64,000 nt of DNA from the NCBI RefSeq assembly GCF_029892485.1, contig NZ_JARXVG010000008.1:232748-296747 (forward strand), read 5' to 3'. This DNA comes from Variovorax boronicumulans (lineage in GTDB: Bacteria > Pseudomonadota > Gammaproteobacteria > Burkholderiales > Burkholderiaceae_C). Position numbers and translations under genes: made by a program. How positions within the stretch are numbered: the first letter of the stretch is position 1; each line of letters starts with the position of its first letter. Positions 21,071 through 29,853 of this stretch are shown here, piece by piece. The notes beneath the pieces were generated by a model. The model was not told where the DNA came from and searched no databases. It worked only from the letters and a program-made list of their open reading frames with translations.

Positions 21071-22453
21071 TCATGGCGAGCGGGCGGCTTCTGCCGGGCT
21101 TGGCGGCGGGCTTTCCGGCGGGGCCGGGGGCGGCGCTCCGGTGCCGCCGATGGCGCGGCCGACCATGTGCTCGGCCAGCGTGTCGTACAGCGGGCGGCTG
21201 ATCATGCGCGAGACCAGGCTCGCCAGCATGGCCGCGGCCATCAGGCTGAGCACCATCGAGTGGCCGTCGACCATTTCCATCACGATGATGAACGCCGTGA
21301 GCGGCGCCTGCGTCACCGCGGCCAGGAAGCCGGCCATGCCCATGGCGATGAGCGCCGGCCCCAGGTCGCCGCTGGTCAGGCGCGCCACCGCGTCGCCGAT
21401 GCCCGCGCCGATCGACAGCGACGGCGCGAAAATGCCGCCCGGCACGCCGCACCAGGCCGTGAGCCAGGTGGCAACGAACTTCAGCACGGTGTAGACCGGC
21501 GTGAGCTCGTCGTGGCCCTGCAGCATCTGCTTGACCGCCTCGGAGCCCGCCCCGAAGGTGACGCCCCCCGTCACCAGCCCGATGACGGCCACCGCCAGCC
21601 CGCCCACGGCTGCGAATCGCACCGGAAAGCGCGCCCGCAGCCGGTTGAAGCGGCCCGGCGCGCCGGTCAGCGAGGCGATCAGGAGCCGCGCGAACAAGCC
21701 ACCGGCCGCGCCGCTCAGAAGGGCGACCAGCAAGCCCGGCCCCAGCGCGTCCCAGCCCAGCCGCTGCACGCGGATCACGCCGAAATAGCTGGCATTGCCG
21801 AAGGCCGACACGGCCACCAGGCCCGCCAGCACGATGGCCGTGATGATCAGTCCGCTGGAGCGTGCCTCGAGCCGGCCCGACAGTTCCTCGATGGCGAACA
21901 CCACGCCTGCCAGCGGCGCGTTGAAGGCGGCCGCGATGCCGGCCGCCCCGCCGGCCACCAGCAGCGCGCGGCCGTCGATGGCGGTGTGGGGCGACAGCCA
22001 GCGCCGCGCGTGCTGCATCACCCCGGCCGCCACCTGGACCGACGGGCCCTCGCGCCCGATCGACAGGCCCGCCGCGAAGCCGGCCACGCCCAGGCCGATC
22101 TTGGCGACCGTGAGCCGCAGCGAGGCGAAGACAAGGCGCCGCTCTTCCGGCAGGTCCGGGTGCAGCGCTGCCTTGATCTGCGGAATGCCCGAGCCGCCCG
22201 CGCCGGGAAAGAACCGCAGCGTGGCCCAGACGATGCCCGCAGTGATGAGCGGCGTCGTCAGCAGCACGGCCCAGGGCCAGGCGCGGTAGAAGGCGTGGAA
22301 CTGGCCGAAGACCCAGTCGCTCGCGAAGGTGAAGCCCACCACGAAGAGCCCCGCCGCGATGGCATAGCCCAGCACGATGGCCCGGTCGAGCCAGATGCGG
22401 CCGCCGCGCAACTCGGCGCGCAGATGCTCGAAAAAGTCAGGTTCTCGGTTCAT
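21071..22453 (-). CDS. ClC-family chloride/proton antiporter
   Basis: A 460-residue integral membrane protein of the voltage-gated chloride channel family. The chloride-pathway motifs are present: GSGIP, GREGPSVQ (gating glutamate), GVPGGIFAPSL and the tyrosine in RPLYDTL. The proton-glutamate position is conserved in VVFAIEELSGR, which favours an exchanger over a channel. The start was placed at MNREPDF; an ATG seven codons upstream (MPEWTAP) is possible and neither has a clear ribosome-binding site. No regulatory CBS domains follow, and the C-terminus is proline-rich (PPPAPPESPPP). It lies between ssb (divergent) and uvrA. Confidence 0.93.
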   Translation of the reverse strand: MNREPDFFEHLRAELRGGRIWLDRAIVLGYAIAAGLFVVGFTFASDWVFGQFHAFYRAWPWAVLLTTPLITAGIVWATLRFFPGAGGSGIPQIKAALHPDLPEERRLVFASLRLTVAKIGLGVAGFAAGLSIGREGPSVQVAAGVMQHARRWLSPHTAIDGRALLVAGGAAGIAAAFNAPLAGVVFAIEELSGRLEARSSGLIITAIVLAGLVAVSAFGNASYFGVIRVQRLGWDALGPGLLVALLSGAAGGLFARLLIASLTGAPGRFNRLRARFPVRFAAVGGLAVAVIGLVTGGVTFGAGSEAVKQMLQGHDELTPVYTVLKFVATWLTAWCGVPGGIFAPSLSIGAGIGDAVARLTSGDLGPALIAMGMAGFLAAVTQAPLTAFIIVMEMVDGHSMVLSLMAAAMLASLVSRMISRPLYDTLAEHMVGRAIGGTGAPPPAPPESPPPSPAEAARSP

Positions 22454-22571
22454 CGGTGCGGTCCATTCTGGCATCGGGGCGCGATGGCGCAGGCTCCGTC
22501 CGGCTGCCTTGGGGCACAATCTCCGGTTCTTTTTCTCCTCCTCCTTCATCTACTTATCAGGGGCAGTGCAT

Positions 22572-23135
22572 ATGGCATCGGTCAACAAAGTCATCGTCGT
22601 CGGCAATCTGGGGCGCGACCCCGAAATGCGTACCTTCCCGAGCGGCGACCAGGTCGCGAACGTCACCGTGGCCACCACCGATCGCTGGAAAGACAAGCAA
22701 AGCGGCGAAATGCGCGAAGCCACCGAATGGCACCGCATCGTCTTCAACGGCCGCCTGGCCGAAATCGCCGGCCAGTACCTGCGCAAGGGCTCGCAGGTCT
22801 ATGTCGAAGGCAGCCTGCGCACGCGCAAGTGGACCGACAAGGACGGCATCGAAAAGTACACGACCGAGATCCGCGCCGACCAGATGCAGATGCTGGGCAG
22901 CCGCCAGGGCCAGGGCGGCCCGTCGGGCGGTCCCGAGGACGATGGCGGTTACTCGCAAGGCGGCGGAGGCGGCGGCTATTCGCAGGGTGGCAACGGCGGC
23001 GGTGGTGGCGGCGGTGGCGGTTACGCAGCCCGCGCCCCTGCAGCGGCACCTCGCGCACCGGCGGCTGCACCGCGCCAGGCACCGGCCAAGTCGTCGTCGG
23101 GCTTCGACGACATGGATGACGACATCCCGTTCTGA
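22572..23135 (+). CDS. ssb: Single-stranded DNA-binding protein
   Basis: A 187-residue SSB. The N-terminal OB fold (about 1-110) begins MASVNKVIVVGNLGRDPE. A long glycine-rich then alanine/proline-rich linker follows (about 115-170), and the acidic tip DDMDDDIPF is the docking site for replication and repair partners. The linker DNA contains near-tandem GGC-rich repeats and is probably length-variable between strains. It is divergent from the ClC-uvrA operon, a common arrangement of ssb and uvrA in Proteobacteria. Confidence 0.97.
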   Translation: MASVNKVIVVGNLGRDPEMRTFPSGDQVANVTVATTDRWKDKQSGEMREATEWHRIVFNGRLAEIAGQYLRKGSQVYVEGSLRTRKWTDKDGIEKYTTEIRADQMQMLGSRQGQGGPSGGPEDDGGYSQGGGGGGYSQGGNGGGGGGGGGYAARAPAAAPRAPAAAPRQAPAKSSSGFDDMDDDIPF

Positions 23136-23268
23136 TCCGAACGTTTCTCTTGCATGACCGGGGCGGCTGCATCGCTGCCTCGGACATGCGTTCTGCCCGG
23201 AGCTGTTTGCCTCCACCACCCTGATCCCGTGCTGCAGCAGCGCAAGGCCTGGAGGCCGGGCCGGTCGT

Positions 23269-23700
23269 TCAGTCGCCGCCCACATGCCCCTGGTGCTGCG
23301 GCAGGTCGTCGCAGATCGTGAACCAGGGCGCCTTCGAGCCGACGAAGATGTGCGCGCTGGGCCGGATGGATGGATCGTCCACCAGCGTGCCCAAGGTGAC
23401 GTGCACGAACATGCCCTCGCGCACCACCGAATACAGGAACGAGCCGCACTTGCCGCAATGGATGTCGCCGGCGTTTTCCTCTCCGTGGATCAGGATCTGG
23501 TCGCTGCCCTGCGTGAGGGCCAGCTTGTGCCTCTCGATGCCGGCAAAGGGCTTGAAGGCCGAACCCGTCGCGCGCCGGCAGTCCGCGCAGTGGCAGTTGA
23601 GGGCATAGGTGAACTCGTCGGCCACCGTGTAGCGGACGGCGCCGCACAGGCACTGGCCGGCCAGCGTGCGGGCGGGGCTCGTCACCGAGGTCTCCCGCAA
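23269..23700 (-). CDS. GFA-family zinc-binding protein (glutathione-dependent formaldehyde-activating enzyme/CENP-V fold)
   Basis: A 143-residue protein with the expected zinc ligands: Cys17 and Cys19 (QCLCGAVRY), Cys36, Cys38 and Cys41 (NCHCADCRRATG), and Cys82 and Cys85 (HCGKCGS). The start is a TTG with GAGG upstream; a GTG at the sixth codon is an alternative. It lies 12 bases after the yebC stop on the same strand, so the two may be cotranscribed. The biochemical role of most GFA paralogues is unknown, and formaldehyde activation should not be assumed. Confidence 0.88.
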   Translation of the reverse strand: MRETSVTSPARTLAGQCLCGAVRYTVADEFTYALNCHCADCRRATGSAFKPFAGIERHKLALTQGSDQILIHGEENAGDIHCGKCGSFLYSVVREGMFVHVTLGTLVDDPSIRPSAHIFVGSKAPWFTICDDLPQHQGHVGGD

Positions 23701-23712
23701 GCGAAGCTCGCC

Positions 23713-24426
23713 TCAGCCCGCCAGGCCCACGTACACGTTCTGCACATCGTCGTTGGCGTCGATGGCCGCGAGGAAGGTTTCGACTTCTTCCAGGTCTTCG
23801 GCACTCAGGCTCGCCGGATCGACCGGGTTCTTGGGCTTGTAGCCCAGCTTGGCCGAAAGCACCGTGAAGCCTTGGGCCGGCAGCGCGCGGCTCACGAGGT
23901 CGAGATCGGTGGGGTCGGTGAGGAACACGGTGGCGCTGCCTTCGCCGGCCGGCTCGAAGTCCTGCGCGCCGGCTTCGATGGCGGCGACCTCGGCATCGGC
24001 CGCGGCATTCGCGGGCTCCGCCTCGATCATGCCGACGTGGTCGAAATCCCACGACACGGAGCCCGAGGTGCCCAACTGCCCCTTGCGGAACAGCACCCGC
24101 ATTTCAGGCGCGGTGCGGTTCACGTTGTCGGTGAGGCATTCGACCATCACCGGCACGCGGTGCGGCGCAAAGCCTTCGTAGATCACATGGTCGAAGTGCA
24201 CCGCCTCGCCCGTGAGACCCGCGCCCTTTTTGATGGCGCGGTCGAGCGTGTCCTTGGGCATCGAGACCTTGCGGGCCTGTTCCACCACCAGCCGAAGACG
24301 CGAATTGGAGGCCGGATCGGCGCCGTTGCGCGCGGCGATCATGATTTCCTTGGCCAGTTTTCCGAACAAGCGACCCTTGGCATTGGCGGCCAGATCCTTG
24401 TGTTTTGCTTTCCACTGTGCGCCCAT
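23713..24426 (-). CDS. yebC: YebC/PmpR family protein (TACO1-like)
   Basis: A 237-residue member of the YebC family, with the family N-terminus MGAQWKAKHKDLAANAKGR and the following block FGKLAKEIMIAAR. The family has been described both as DNA-binding regulators (PmpR) and, more recently, as ribosome-associated factors easing translation of difficult peptide motifs. The start was moved to this ATG because upstream residues do not fit the family. The divergent gene on the other side encodes a PEP mutase family enzyme. No RuvC neighbour is present, unlike in many other bacteria. Confidence 0.96.
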   Translation of the reverse strand: MGAQWKAKHKDLAANAKGRLFGKLAKEIMIAARNGADPASNSRLRLVVEQARKVSMPKDTLDRAIKKGAGLTGEAVHFDHVIYEGFAPHRVPVMVECLTDNVNRTAPEMRVLFRKGQLGTSGSVSWDFDHVGMIEAEPANAAADAEVAAIEAGAQDFEPAGEGSATVFLTDPTDLDLVSRALPAQGFTVLSAKLGYKPKNPVDPASLSAEDLEEVETFLAAIDANDDVQNVYVGLAG

Positions 24427-24558
24427 GGCGATGTTCCTTCGATTCGGGGCGACTACTGTAGCCGCAGCGCAATGGCGGACCGCAGTTTTCTCCAAGTCCT
24501 GGATGCGGGAGCTCCCTACGCTTGGCTCCTTGCCCACCAACGCACAGGTCGCCTCACC

Positions 24559-25404
24559 ATGTCATCCGCCGACGCACGACAAGCGCAGACAGGACTTTTC
24601 CATCGCCTCCATGCGGGCCCCGAGCCGCTGGTCCTGGTGAACGCGTGGGACGCGGCCAGTGCGCGCATCGTCGAACGTGCCGGTGCCCGGGCCATCGGCA
24701 CCACCAGCGCGGGCATGGCCTGGGCGCTGGGCTACGCGGACGGCGAGCGCATGCCCGCGAGCGAACTCCTTGCCGCCACGGCGCGCATCTGCCGCGTGGC
24801 CCGCGTGCCGGTCAGCGTCGACATCGAGCGCGGCTTCGGCCACGACACACAGGACGTGTGCGAGGTGGTGCGTGCGCTCATCGACCTAGGCGTGGCCGGG
24901 ATCAACATCGAAGACGGCACGCTGCCCGGCACGCGCGAGCTGGCGCCGCCGGAGATCCTCTGCGAGCGCATCGCCGCGCTGCGCGGGCTGGACGCGCTCT
25001 TCTTCATCAACGCGCGCACCGACACTTTTTTCGTCGCCAACGACGATCCCGCCGTGCGCTACGAAGACACGCTGCGCCGCGCCCGGCTCTACGCCGCGGC
25101 AGGTGCCGACGGCATCTTCGTGCCGGGCATGTCGAAGCTCGACGAAATCGCGGGTCTGGCCGCCGCGGTGCCACTGCCCGTGAACGTCTACGCCGGCCAC
25201 ACCCAGGCGCCACCGGTCGAGGTGCTCGCAGGCGCCGGCGCGCGCCGCGTCAGCCTCGGCTGCGGACCATTGCAGGCGGCGCTCGGGCTGCTCGGCCGCA
25301 TCGCCACCGAGGCCTTCGACGGCAGCGACGCCGGCTTCCGCGCGATGAGCGCGGGGATGCTGTCCGTCGGCGAGATCAATGCACTTTTTACCGGCATGTC
25401 CTGA
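24559..25404 (+). CDS. Isocitrate lyase/PEP mutase family enzyme
   Basis: A 281-residue TIM-barrel enzyme. Family marks are the N-terminal LVNAWDAASARIVERAGA, the metal-site strand PVSVDIERGFG, AGINIEDGT, and FFINARTDTF. Members cleave or form C-C or P-C bonds in oxaloacetate, 2-methylisocitrate or phosphonopyruvate. The long catalytic loop with KKCGH found in true isocitrate lyases is absent, so it belongs to the short PEPM/oxaloacetate-lyase-like group. Substrate not assigned. The ATG is chosen as the first start matching the family N-terminus. Confidence 0.9.
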   Translation: MSSADARQAQTGLFHRLHAGPEPLVLVNAWDAASARIVERAGARAIGTTSAGMAWALGYADGERMPASELLAATARICRVARVPVSVDIERGFGHDTQDVCEVVRALIDLGVAGINIEDGTLPGTRELAPPEILCERIAALRGLDALFFINARTDTFFVANDDPAVRYEDTLRRARLYAAAGADGIFVPGMSKLDEIAGLAAAVPLPVNVYAGHTQAPPVEVLAGAGARRVSLGCGPLQAALGLLGRIATEAFDGSDAGFRAMSAGMLSVGEINALFTGMS

Positions 25405-25641
25405 GCATCGCGCGGGATGGTTGGACCTCAACTGTTTCCGTTTTGTGAACACCGCGGTTCCCTTTGCTAAGGGTTTTTACGTAGATCGCGGCGCACAATT
25501 CATTCACAGACCGGCCCCCAAGCCGATCTGGGTGAACAGGGCCCCGAGCGAGGTGGCCGCCCCCCGGAGGGACGGTGACCCACCCAAGACCGGTTCGACA
25601 TCATCCGAAGCAAAAACTGAACTGAATTGAAGGAAATCCAA

Positions 25642-26022
25642 ATGACCGCCTCGAAGATCCTCTCCGCCGTTGCTGTTGCCCTGATGGCCGTTGCCGGCGC
25701 CGCCCACGCCGAAACCTATGAAGGCGTGCATCAACTGACCTCGGCCGCCAGCCGCGCCGACGTTGCCAGCCAGGCCGTGGTTGCCGCGCACAGCGCCAAC
25801 CCGTACGCCACCGGCGCGAACTCTGGCCCCGCCCAAGTGTTCGTGTCGTCGACCAGCCGTGCTGCGGTCCGCGCCGAAGCCGTCGCCGCCGCACACAGCG
25901 CCGACCCGTACGCCGAAGGCGCATCGGCTGGCGTGGCCCCCGTCGTGGCCAGCACCGTGGACCGCAACGCCGTTCGCGCCGCCGCCCGCGCTGCGGCACG
26001 TGGCGACGCACTGCCGCTGTAA
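25642..26022 (+). CDS. Small exported protein with 35-residue tandem repeats, function unknown
   Basis: A 126-residue protein with a clear Sec signal peptide (residues 1-23, cleavage after AHA). The mature part is built from two copies of a 35-residue repeat (about 38-72 and 73-107), each with the core AVxAAHSAxPYAxGAxxG, plus a third partial copy (108-126, RNAVRAAARAAARG). It resembles the small periplasmic DUF4148-like proteins common in Burkholderiales, but I cannot assign a family. AAGGA precedes the ATG; an in-frame TTG five codons earlier was rejected. It has its own terminator, so it is probably expressed as a single gene. Confidence 0.82.
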   Translation: MTASKILSAVAVALMAVAGAAHAETYEGVHQLTSAASRADVASQAVVAAHSANPYATGANSGPAQVFVSSTSRAAVRAEAVAAAHSADPYAEGASAGVAPVVASTVDRNAVRAAARAAARGDALPL

Positions 26023-26047
26023 TCCCGGCGAGCGTCGGTTCCTGAAG

Positions 26048-26079
26048 GCCGGCCGTGCGAAAGCATGGGCCGGCTTTTT
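26048..26079 (+). terminator. Rho-independent terminator of the small exported protein gene
   Basis: Stem GCCGGCC/GGCCGGC, extended inward by GTGC/GCAT (one wobble pair, one bulged G) around a GAAA tetraloop, then TTTTT. It starts 25 bases after the stop codon. The stable GAAA-type loop and T-run make this a strong call. Confidence 0.87.
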
Positions 26080-26100
26080 CCTTGGCCCTGGATACCTGCG

Positions 26101-27117
26101 TCAGCGAGCGGCCAGCAGACGCAGGCCAGCGACCATGAAGGCCGGGCTGTCCGGCGCGGCCGTGTCGTGCAGTGCGACGAACCACTGCGTGGCCGGGTCA
26201 TCGGTCGGGGCGCGCGCGGACTCCGCGCGCACCTCGCATGCATAGAGCACCCGGCCGAGGCGCGTCGTGTCGTCGCGCATGGCGACCGCCTCGTCGCAGC
26301 ATTCGTCCACCACGGTCCAGCGGCCCTCAGCGTCGCTGCGGACCGATCGCCGCATCAGCCGCATCGCGATGCGCTCCGGCGCCTCCGTGCGCTCGCTGCC
26401 CTGGGCTTCGGGCACTTCTGCCAGCAGGCGCAGTTCGAGCGGCTCGCCGACGCGAAACCCTTCCCCGCGCGCCAGCGACATCCCGCCCAGCGCCACGCGC
26501 ACGCGGCGCCGCTCGCGCCAGGTGGTGACAACGAACACCACCGTCAGCACCGAGAACATCGCGAACACCGGCAGGCCGACCGCCATCCAGAGCCACTGCC
26601 ATCCGCCGGCCGTGGCCCATGTGATCGCCTGGAATCCGAAGAGCGCGAAGAAGCCCAGCACCGCGAGCGCGACCAGCCATGCGACCCATTCACCGATGGA
26701 CTTGCGCACGCGTTCCGTGGCTTGCGGCGCGTCGGACGTCCATTCGGCAGGCAGCACCTCGGCCAACGGCGGCAGGCCGGCCTCGCGCGGATCGGGCCAC
26801 GGCGACCAGAAATCGGCGGCCGCGTTCTCCAGCGGAATCCATTGGAGATCGGTCCATGCCGGCAGGTAGGCCGTGGCGGTTTCCTCGCCTTCCACCCGCA
26901 GCACGATGCCCTGTGCGCCATCGGGCGTCGCGTCGTCGAAGCCGCGCGGGTACACGCCGGGCGCCCGGTGCATCTGCTGCGCCAGCACGTCGACGATCAA
27001 CGTGTCGCCGCCGACTTCCACCGCCTGGTAGCGGCCATCGGGCGACACACAGCCGTAGCCCGGCGTCTGTGCGGACAGATGGGCGATCAGTGCGACGGAC
27101 GGATGAAGGCGGGGCAT
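26101..27117 (-). CDS. Predicted membrane protein of unknown function
   Basis: A 338-residue protein that I do not recognise. Two adjacent hydrophobic segments lie at about residues 145-165 and 173-197 (WVAWLVALAVLGFFALFGF, then WLWMAVGLPVFAMFSVLTVV), with a soluble domain on either side. The N-terminal half is rich in aspartate, proline and aromatics; the C-terminal half (RRRVRVALGG onward) is beta-rich and highly charged. The ATG MPRLHPSV was chosen because the upstream extension is low-complexity and unlike coding sequence. It converges on the small exported protein gene, whose terminator separates them. Confidence 0.8.
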   Translation of the reverse strand: MPRLHPSVALIAHLSAQTPGYGCVSPDGRYQAVEVGGDTLIVDVLAQQMHRAPGVYPRGFDDATPDGAQGIVLRVEGEETATAYLPAWTDLQWIPLENAAADFWSPWPDPREAGLPPLAEVLPAEWTSDAPQATERVRKSIGEWVAWLVALAVLGFFALFGFQAITWATAGGWQWLWMAVGLPVFAMFSVLTVVFVVTTWRERRRVRVALGGMSLARGEGFRVGEPLELRLLAEVPEAQGSERTEAPERIAMRLMRRSVRSDAEGRWTVVDECCDEAVAMRDDTTRLGRVLYACEVRAESARAPTDDPATQWFVALHDTAAPDSPAFMVAGLRLLAAR

Positions 27118-27409
27118 GGGAGGCGATGAGCATAGCCAGCGGCCGGGCGCCGGCGGCACCGTGCCGGTGCGGCACCTGGCCGAAAGTTCGCATCGGCTGG
27201 CTGTGCGGCAGACCCTCACTGCGCCAAAAGGCGCATTGCCTTGCCGCAGCGCATCAATCATGATGGCGGCGCGGAATGGATGACCCGCCCGACTTCATGC
27301 TTTCGCATTACTCCGCCACAGTGGTGCGGACACGCGAAAATACGACGACGTTTCCGCCAGGAAAAATGAAAGCATGACCCGTCGCCCCTGACGCGACCAC
27401 CCAACACGC

Positions 27410-28015
27410 ATGGCTCTAACTCTAGCCCCCGAAGATACGCGCGGACGCATTCACGATCTCGTGTGGTGCGGCTTCTATCCCGATGCAGATGTCGAGTGGA
27501 TGGTCACCGACGAGTACCTCGACCCCGACGAGCTCACGGCCGAGGACCGCGCCTGGGTCAAGGCCGAAGTCGCGCGCATCTGCGCCGAGAAGCACGCGGC
27601 CGAGGCCGACTGGCCCGCCCAGACCGAGTACGACCGGCTTGAGGCCGTGTTCGCCCAGTTGCGCAGCGAGAAGGTCATTGCCCTGCACCGTGCCGGCAAC
27701 ACGCTCTCCGACGGCCATGACGACGTGCGGGAACACTGGCGCGCGGCGGGGCGGCTGGCCTCGGGCATCCGGGGCTGCTGCTTCTATCACTCGCAGGATC
27801 TGGACACCGCGGTGCGCACCGGCCGGCTGCACCTTGCGTTCAGCGGCGGGATGATTCCCGAGATCGAACAGCGCGAGGCCAACACCGTGGTGATCGGCCA
27901 CCGCATCGTCGAGCTGCTGCGCGCGGCCGGTTTCGAGGCGCACTGGAGCGGCAACATCAACGAACGTATCGAGGCCGACCTCGGCCAATGGCGCAAGCGA
28001 GGCCCCTCGGTGTGA
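27410..28015 (+). CDS. Uncharacterised protein (DUF6891-like)
   Basis: A 201-residue soluble protein, acidic in its N-terminal half. The central region (SGIRGCCFYHSQDLDTAVRT, then LHLAFSGG) and the end (IVELLRAAGFEAHWSGN) resemble DUF6891 proteins; this is a recollection of pattern, not a search result. No enzyme motif is evident. Its 3' end overlaps the VanW-glycosyltransferase gene by 28 bases, so it is the first gene of a tight three-gene unit. The 292 bases upstream hold no other gene. Confidence 0.85.
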   Translation: MALTLAPEDTRGRIHDLVWCGFYPDADVEWMVTDEYLDPDELTAEDRAWVKAEVARICAEKHAAEADWPAQTEYDRLEAVFAQLRSEKVIALHRAGNTLSDGHDDVREHWRAAGRLASGIRGCCFYHSQDLDTAVRTGRLHLAFSGGMIPEIEQREANTVVIGHRIVELLRAAGFEAHWSGNINERIEADLGQWRKRGPSV

Positions 28016-29853
28016 GCGCCCCGGCCTGGCAGCCGCCGCGCCGCATCGACGCCATCGACTTCTGGCTGCGCTCCCGGCTGCTGGCCAGCGCCCACGCGCT
28101 GCGCGAGGCGCTGCGGCCCTCGGCGCGCCGCTGGCACGGCGGCACGCACGCATTGGCCGACGCGCCGGTGCTCGCGCAGTACCGCACCGCGCTCTGGTCC
28201 GACGGACGCGCGGACGAATTTCCCCTCGTGGCCGGCAAGGTGCAGAACCTGCGCATGGCGCGCCACGCCTTCGACGCCATCGAGGTGCCCGCCGGCGAGG
28301 TGCTGAGCTTCTGGCGCCAGCTGGGCCGGCCGAGCGCCTGGCGCGGCTTCGTGCAGGGCCGTGAACTGCGCGGCGGCTGCGTGGTGCCGACGCTGGCCGG
28401 CGGGCTCTGCCAGCTCTCGAATGCACTGGCGACCGTGGCGGCGCGCGCCGGGCTGGAGCTGGTGGAGCGCCATGGGCACACCGCGCGCATCGAACACGCG
28501 GCCGGCGCGGCGGACGACGCCGTCGATGCGACGGTGTTCTGGAACTACGTCGATCTCAAGTTGCGCGCCAGGCATGCCTGGCGGCTCGAGGTCGAGCTGA
28601 CGGACGGCGAACTGGTGCTGCGCATCCGCGCCCGCTCGCCGATCACGATGCCTGCAATGCCGATCGCGCTGCGACAGGCGCGCGAAGAGGGCGTGGGCGG
28701 CGCGCTGCCACTGGCGCGCGGCTGCCTCAGCTGCGACCAGACGGCCTGCTTCCGGCATCGGCCGCCGCTTTCTCCTTCTGCTGCCCGGCAAGGGCGCACG
28801 GCCGTGCTGCTCGACGCATGGACGCCCGAGTTCGCGCGCTACCTCGGCGCACACCATGCCGATGCCGATCGCATGCAGCCGGTGCCGCTGCGGCTCGCGT
28901 TCTGGCGCGCCCGGTCGGCCACGGGTTGGCACCGGGAGGCTGCCGCGGAGGGCTCCGTATCCGTTCAGTCGCCGTGGTGGGCCAGCCTGCGCAGAGCCGT
29001 GTGGCAGCGTCTCTGGGCGCGGCACGCGGGGCGCCGGCAGGGCAGCCTGATCGACGGCCAGCGCTGGCTGGCGCTCGCCTTTGCCGCGCGCCTGAAGCCC
29101 GAGCACACGCAACTCGTGATCGACCAGGCGCTGCTGCCGCATCTGCAGCGGATCGGCGCGCTCGACGGCCGCCGCGTCACGGTGCTGGCCAGCGCGTTGC
29201 CGATGGCGGAGATCGAGCGCAGGCTCGATGCCGCCGCAAGACGCTGGCCCGACGATGCCACGTTGCGCGACTTTCGCGCCGACCCCGCGCTCGTGCAGGC
29301 CGAGGCTGCGGCACTGGCGCGGGCGGCGACGGTGGTCACACCCCATGCCGACATCGCGGCGCATCTGGCCGCGCTGGTGCCGCAGGCGACATCCTTGCAA
29401 CTCGACTGGGTGCAGCCCGCCGCTCGCGCTGTCGCTGCTTCGGGCGATGCGCCGCCGCTCATCGTCTTCGCCGCAAGTGCGCTCGCCCGAAAAGGCGCGC
29501 GCGAGCTCGCGGCGGCGCTGCAAGGCTGGCCCTGCCGATTGCGCGTGCTCGGCTCGCCATCGGACGATGCCCAACTCTGGCGCGGCATCGGCAGCGTCGA
29601 GTACATGCACTGGCGCGGCGACGGGTTGGCCGGTGCCTGCGTGGTCGTGCTTCCCGCGCACGTCGAACACGCACCGCGCGCGCTCCTGCGCGCCCTGGCG
29701 GCCGGGGTACCGGTGGTGGCATCGGGCGCCTGCGGCCTGGCTCGATCGCCGGGCCTGCGCGAAGTGGCCGCGGGCAACGTGGAGGGTCTGCGCGAGGCAC
29801 TGAGGAACGCCTGCGGCGCGGACGGCAACAAGAACATCGAAAGCGTTTCATGA
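27988..29853 (+). CDS. VanW-domain protein fused to a GT-B type glycosyltransferase region
   Basis: A 621-residue protein. Residues ~78-215 form a VanW domain: FPLVAGKVQNLRMA, then LSFWRQLGRPS, GGCVVPTLAGGLCQLSNAL and ELVERHGHT. Next comes a short cysteine cluster (Cys246, Cys249, Cys254 in GCLSCDQTACF), and then residues ~270-610 with the fold pattern of a GT-B glycosyltransferase (LIVFAASALARKGARELAAAL, and VLPAHVEHAPRALLRALAAGVPVVAS as the sugar-nucleotide end). No signal peptide or membrane helix is apparent. VanW proteins are linked to cell-wall antibiotic-resistance operons but have no firmly established activity. It overlaps both neighbours (28 bases upstream, ATGA downstream). Confidence 0.85.
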   Translation: MAQARPLGVSAPAWQPPRRIDAIDFWLRSRLLASAHALREALRPSARRWHGGTHALADAPVLAQYRTALWSDGRADEFPLVAGKVQNLRMARHAFDAIEVPAGEVLSFWRQLGRPSAWRGFVQGRELRGGCVVPTLAGGLCQLSNALATVAARAGLELVERHGHTARIEHAAGAADDAVDATVFWNYVDLKLRARHAWRLEVELTDGELVLRIRARSPITMPAMPIALRQAREEGVGGALPLARGCLSCDQTACFRHRPPLSPSAARQGRTAVLLDAWTPEFARYLGAHHADADRMQPVPLRLAFWRARSATGWHREAAAEGSVSVQSPWWASLRRAVWQRLWARHAGRRQGSLIDGQRWLALAFAARLKPEHTQLVIDQALLPHLQRIGALDGRRVTVLASALPMAEIERRLDAAARRWPDDATLRDFRADPALVQAEAAALARAATVVTPHADIAAHLAALVPQATSLQLDWVQPAARAVAASGDAPPLIVFAASALARKGARELAAALQGWPCRLRVLGSPSDDAQLWRGIGSVEYMHWRGDGLAGACVVVLPAHVEHAPRALLRALAAGVPVVASGACGLARSPGLREVAAGNVEGLREALRNACGADGNKNIESVS

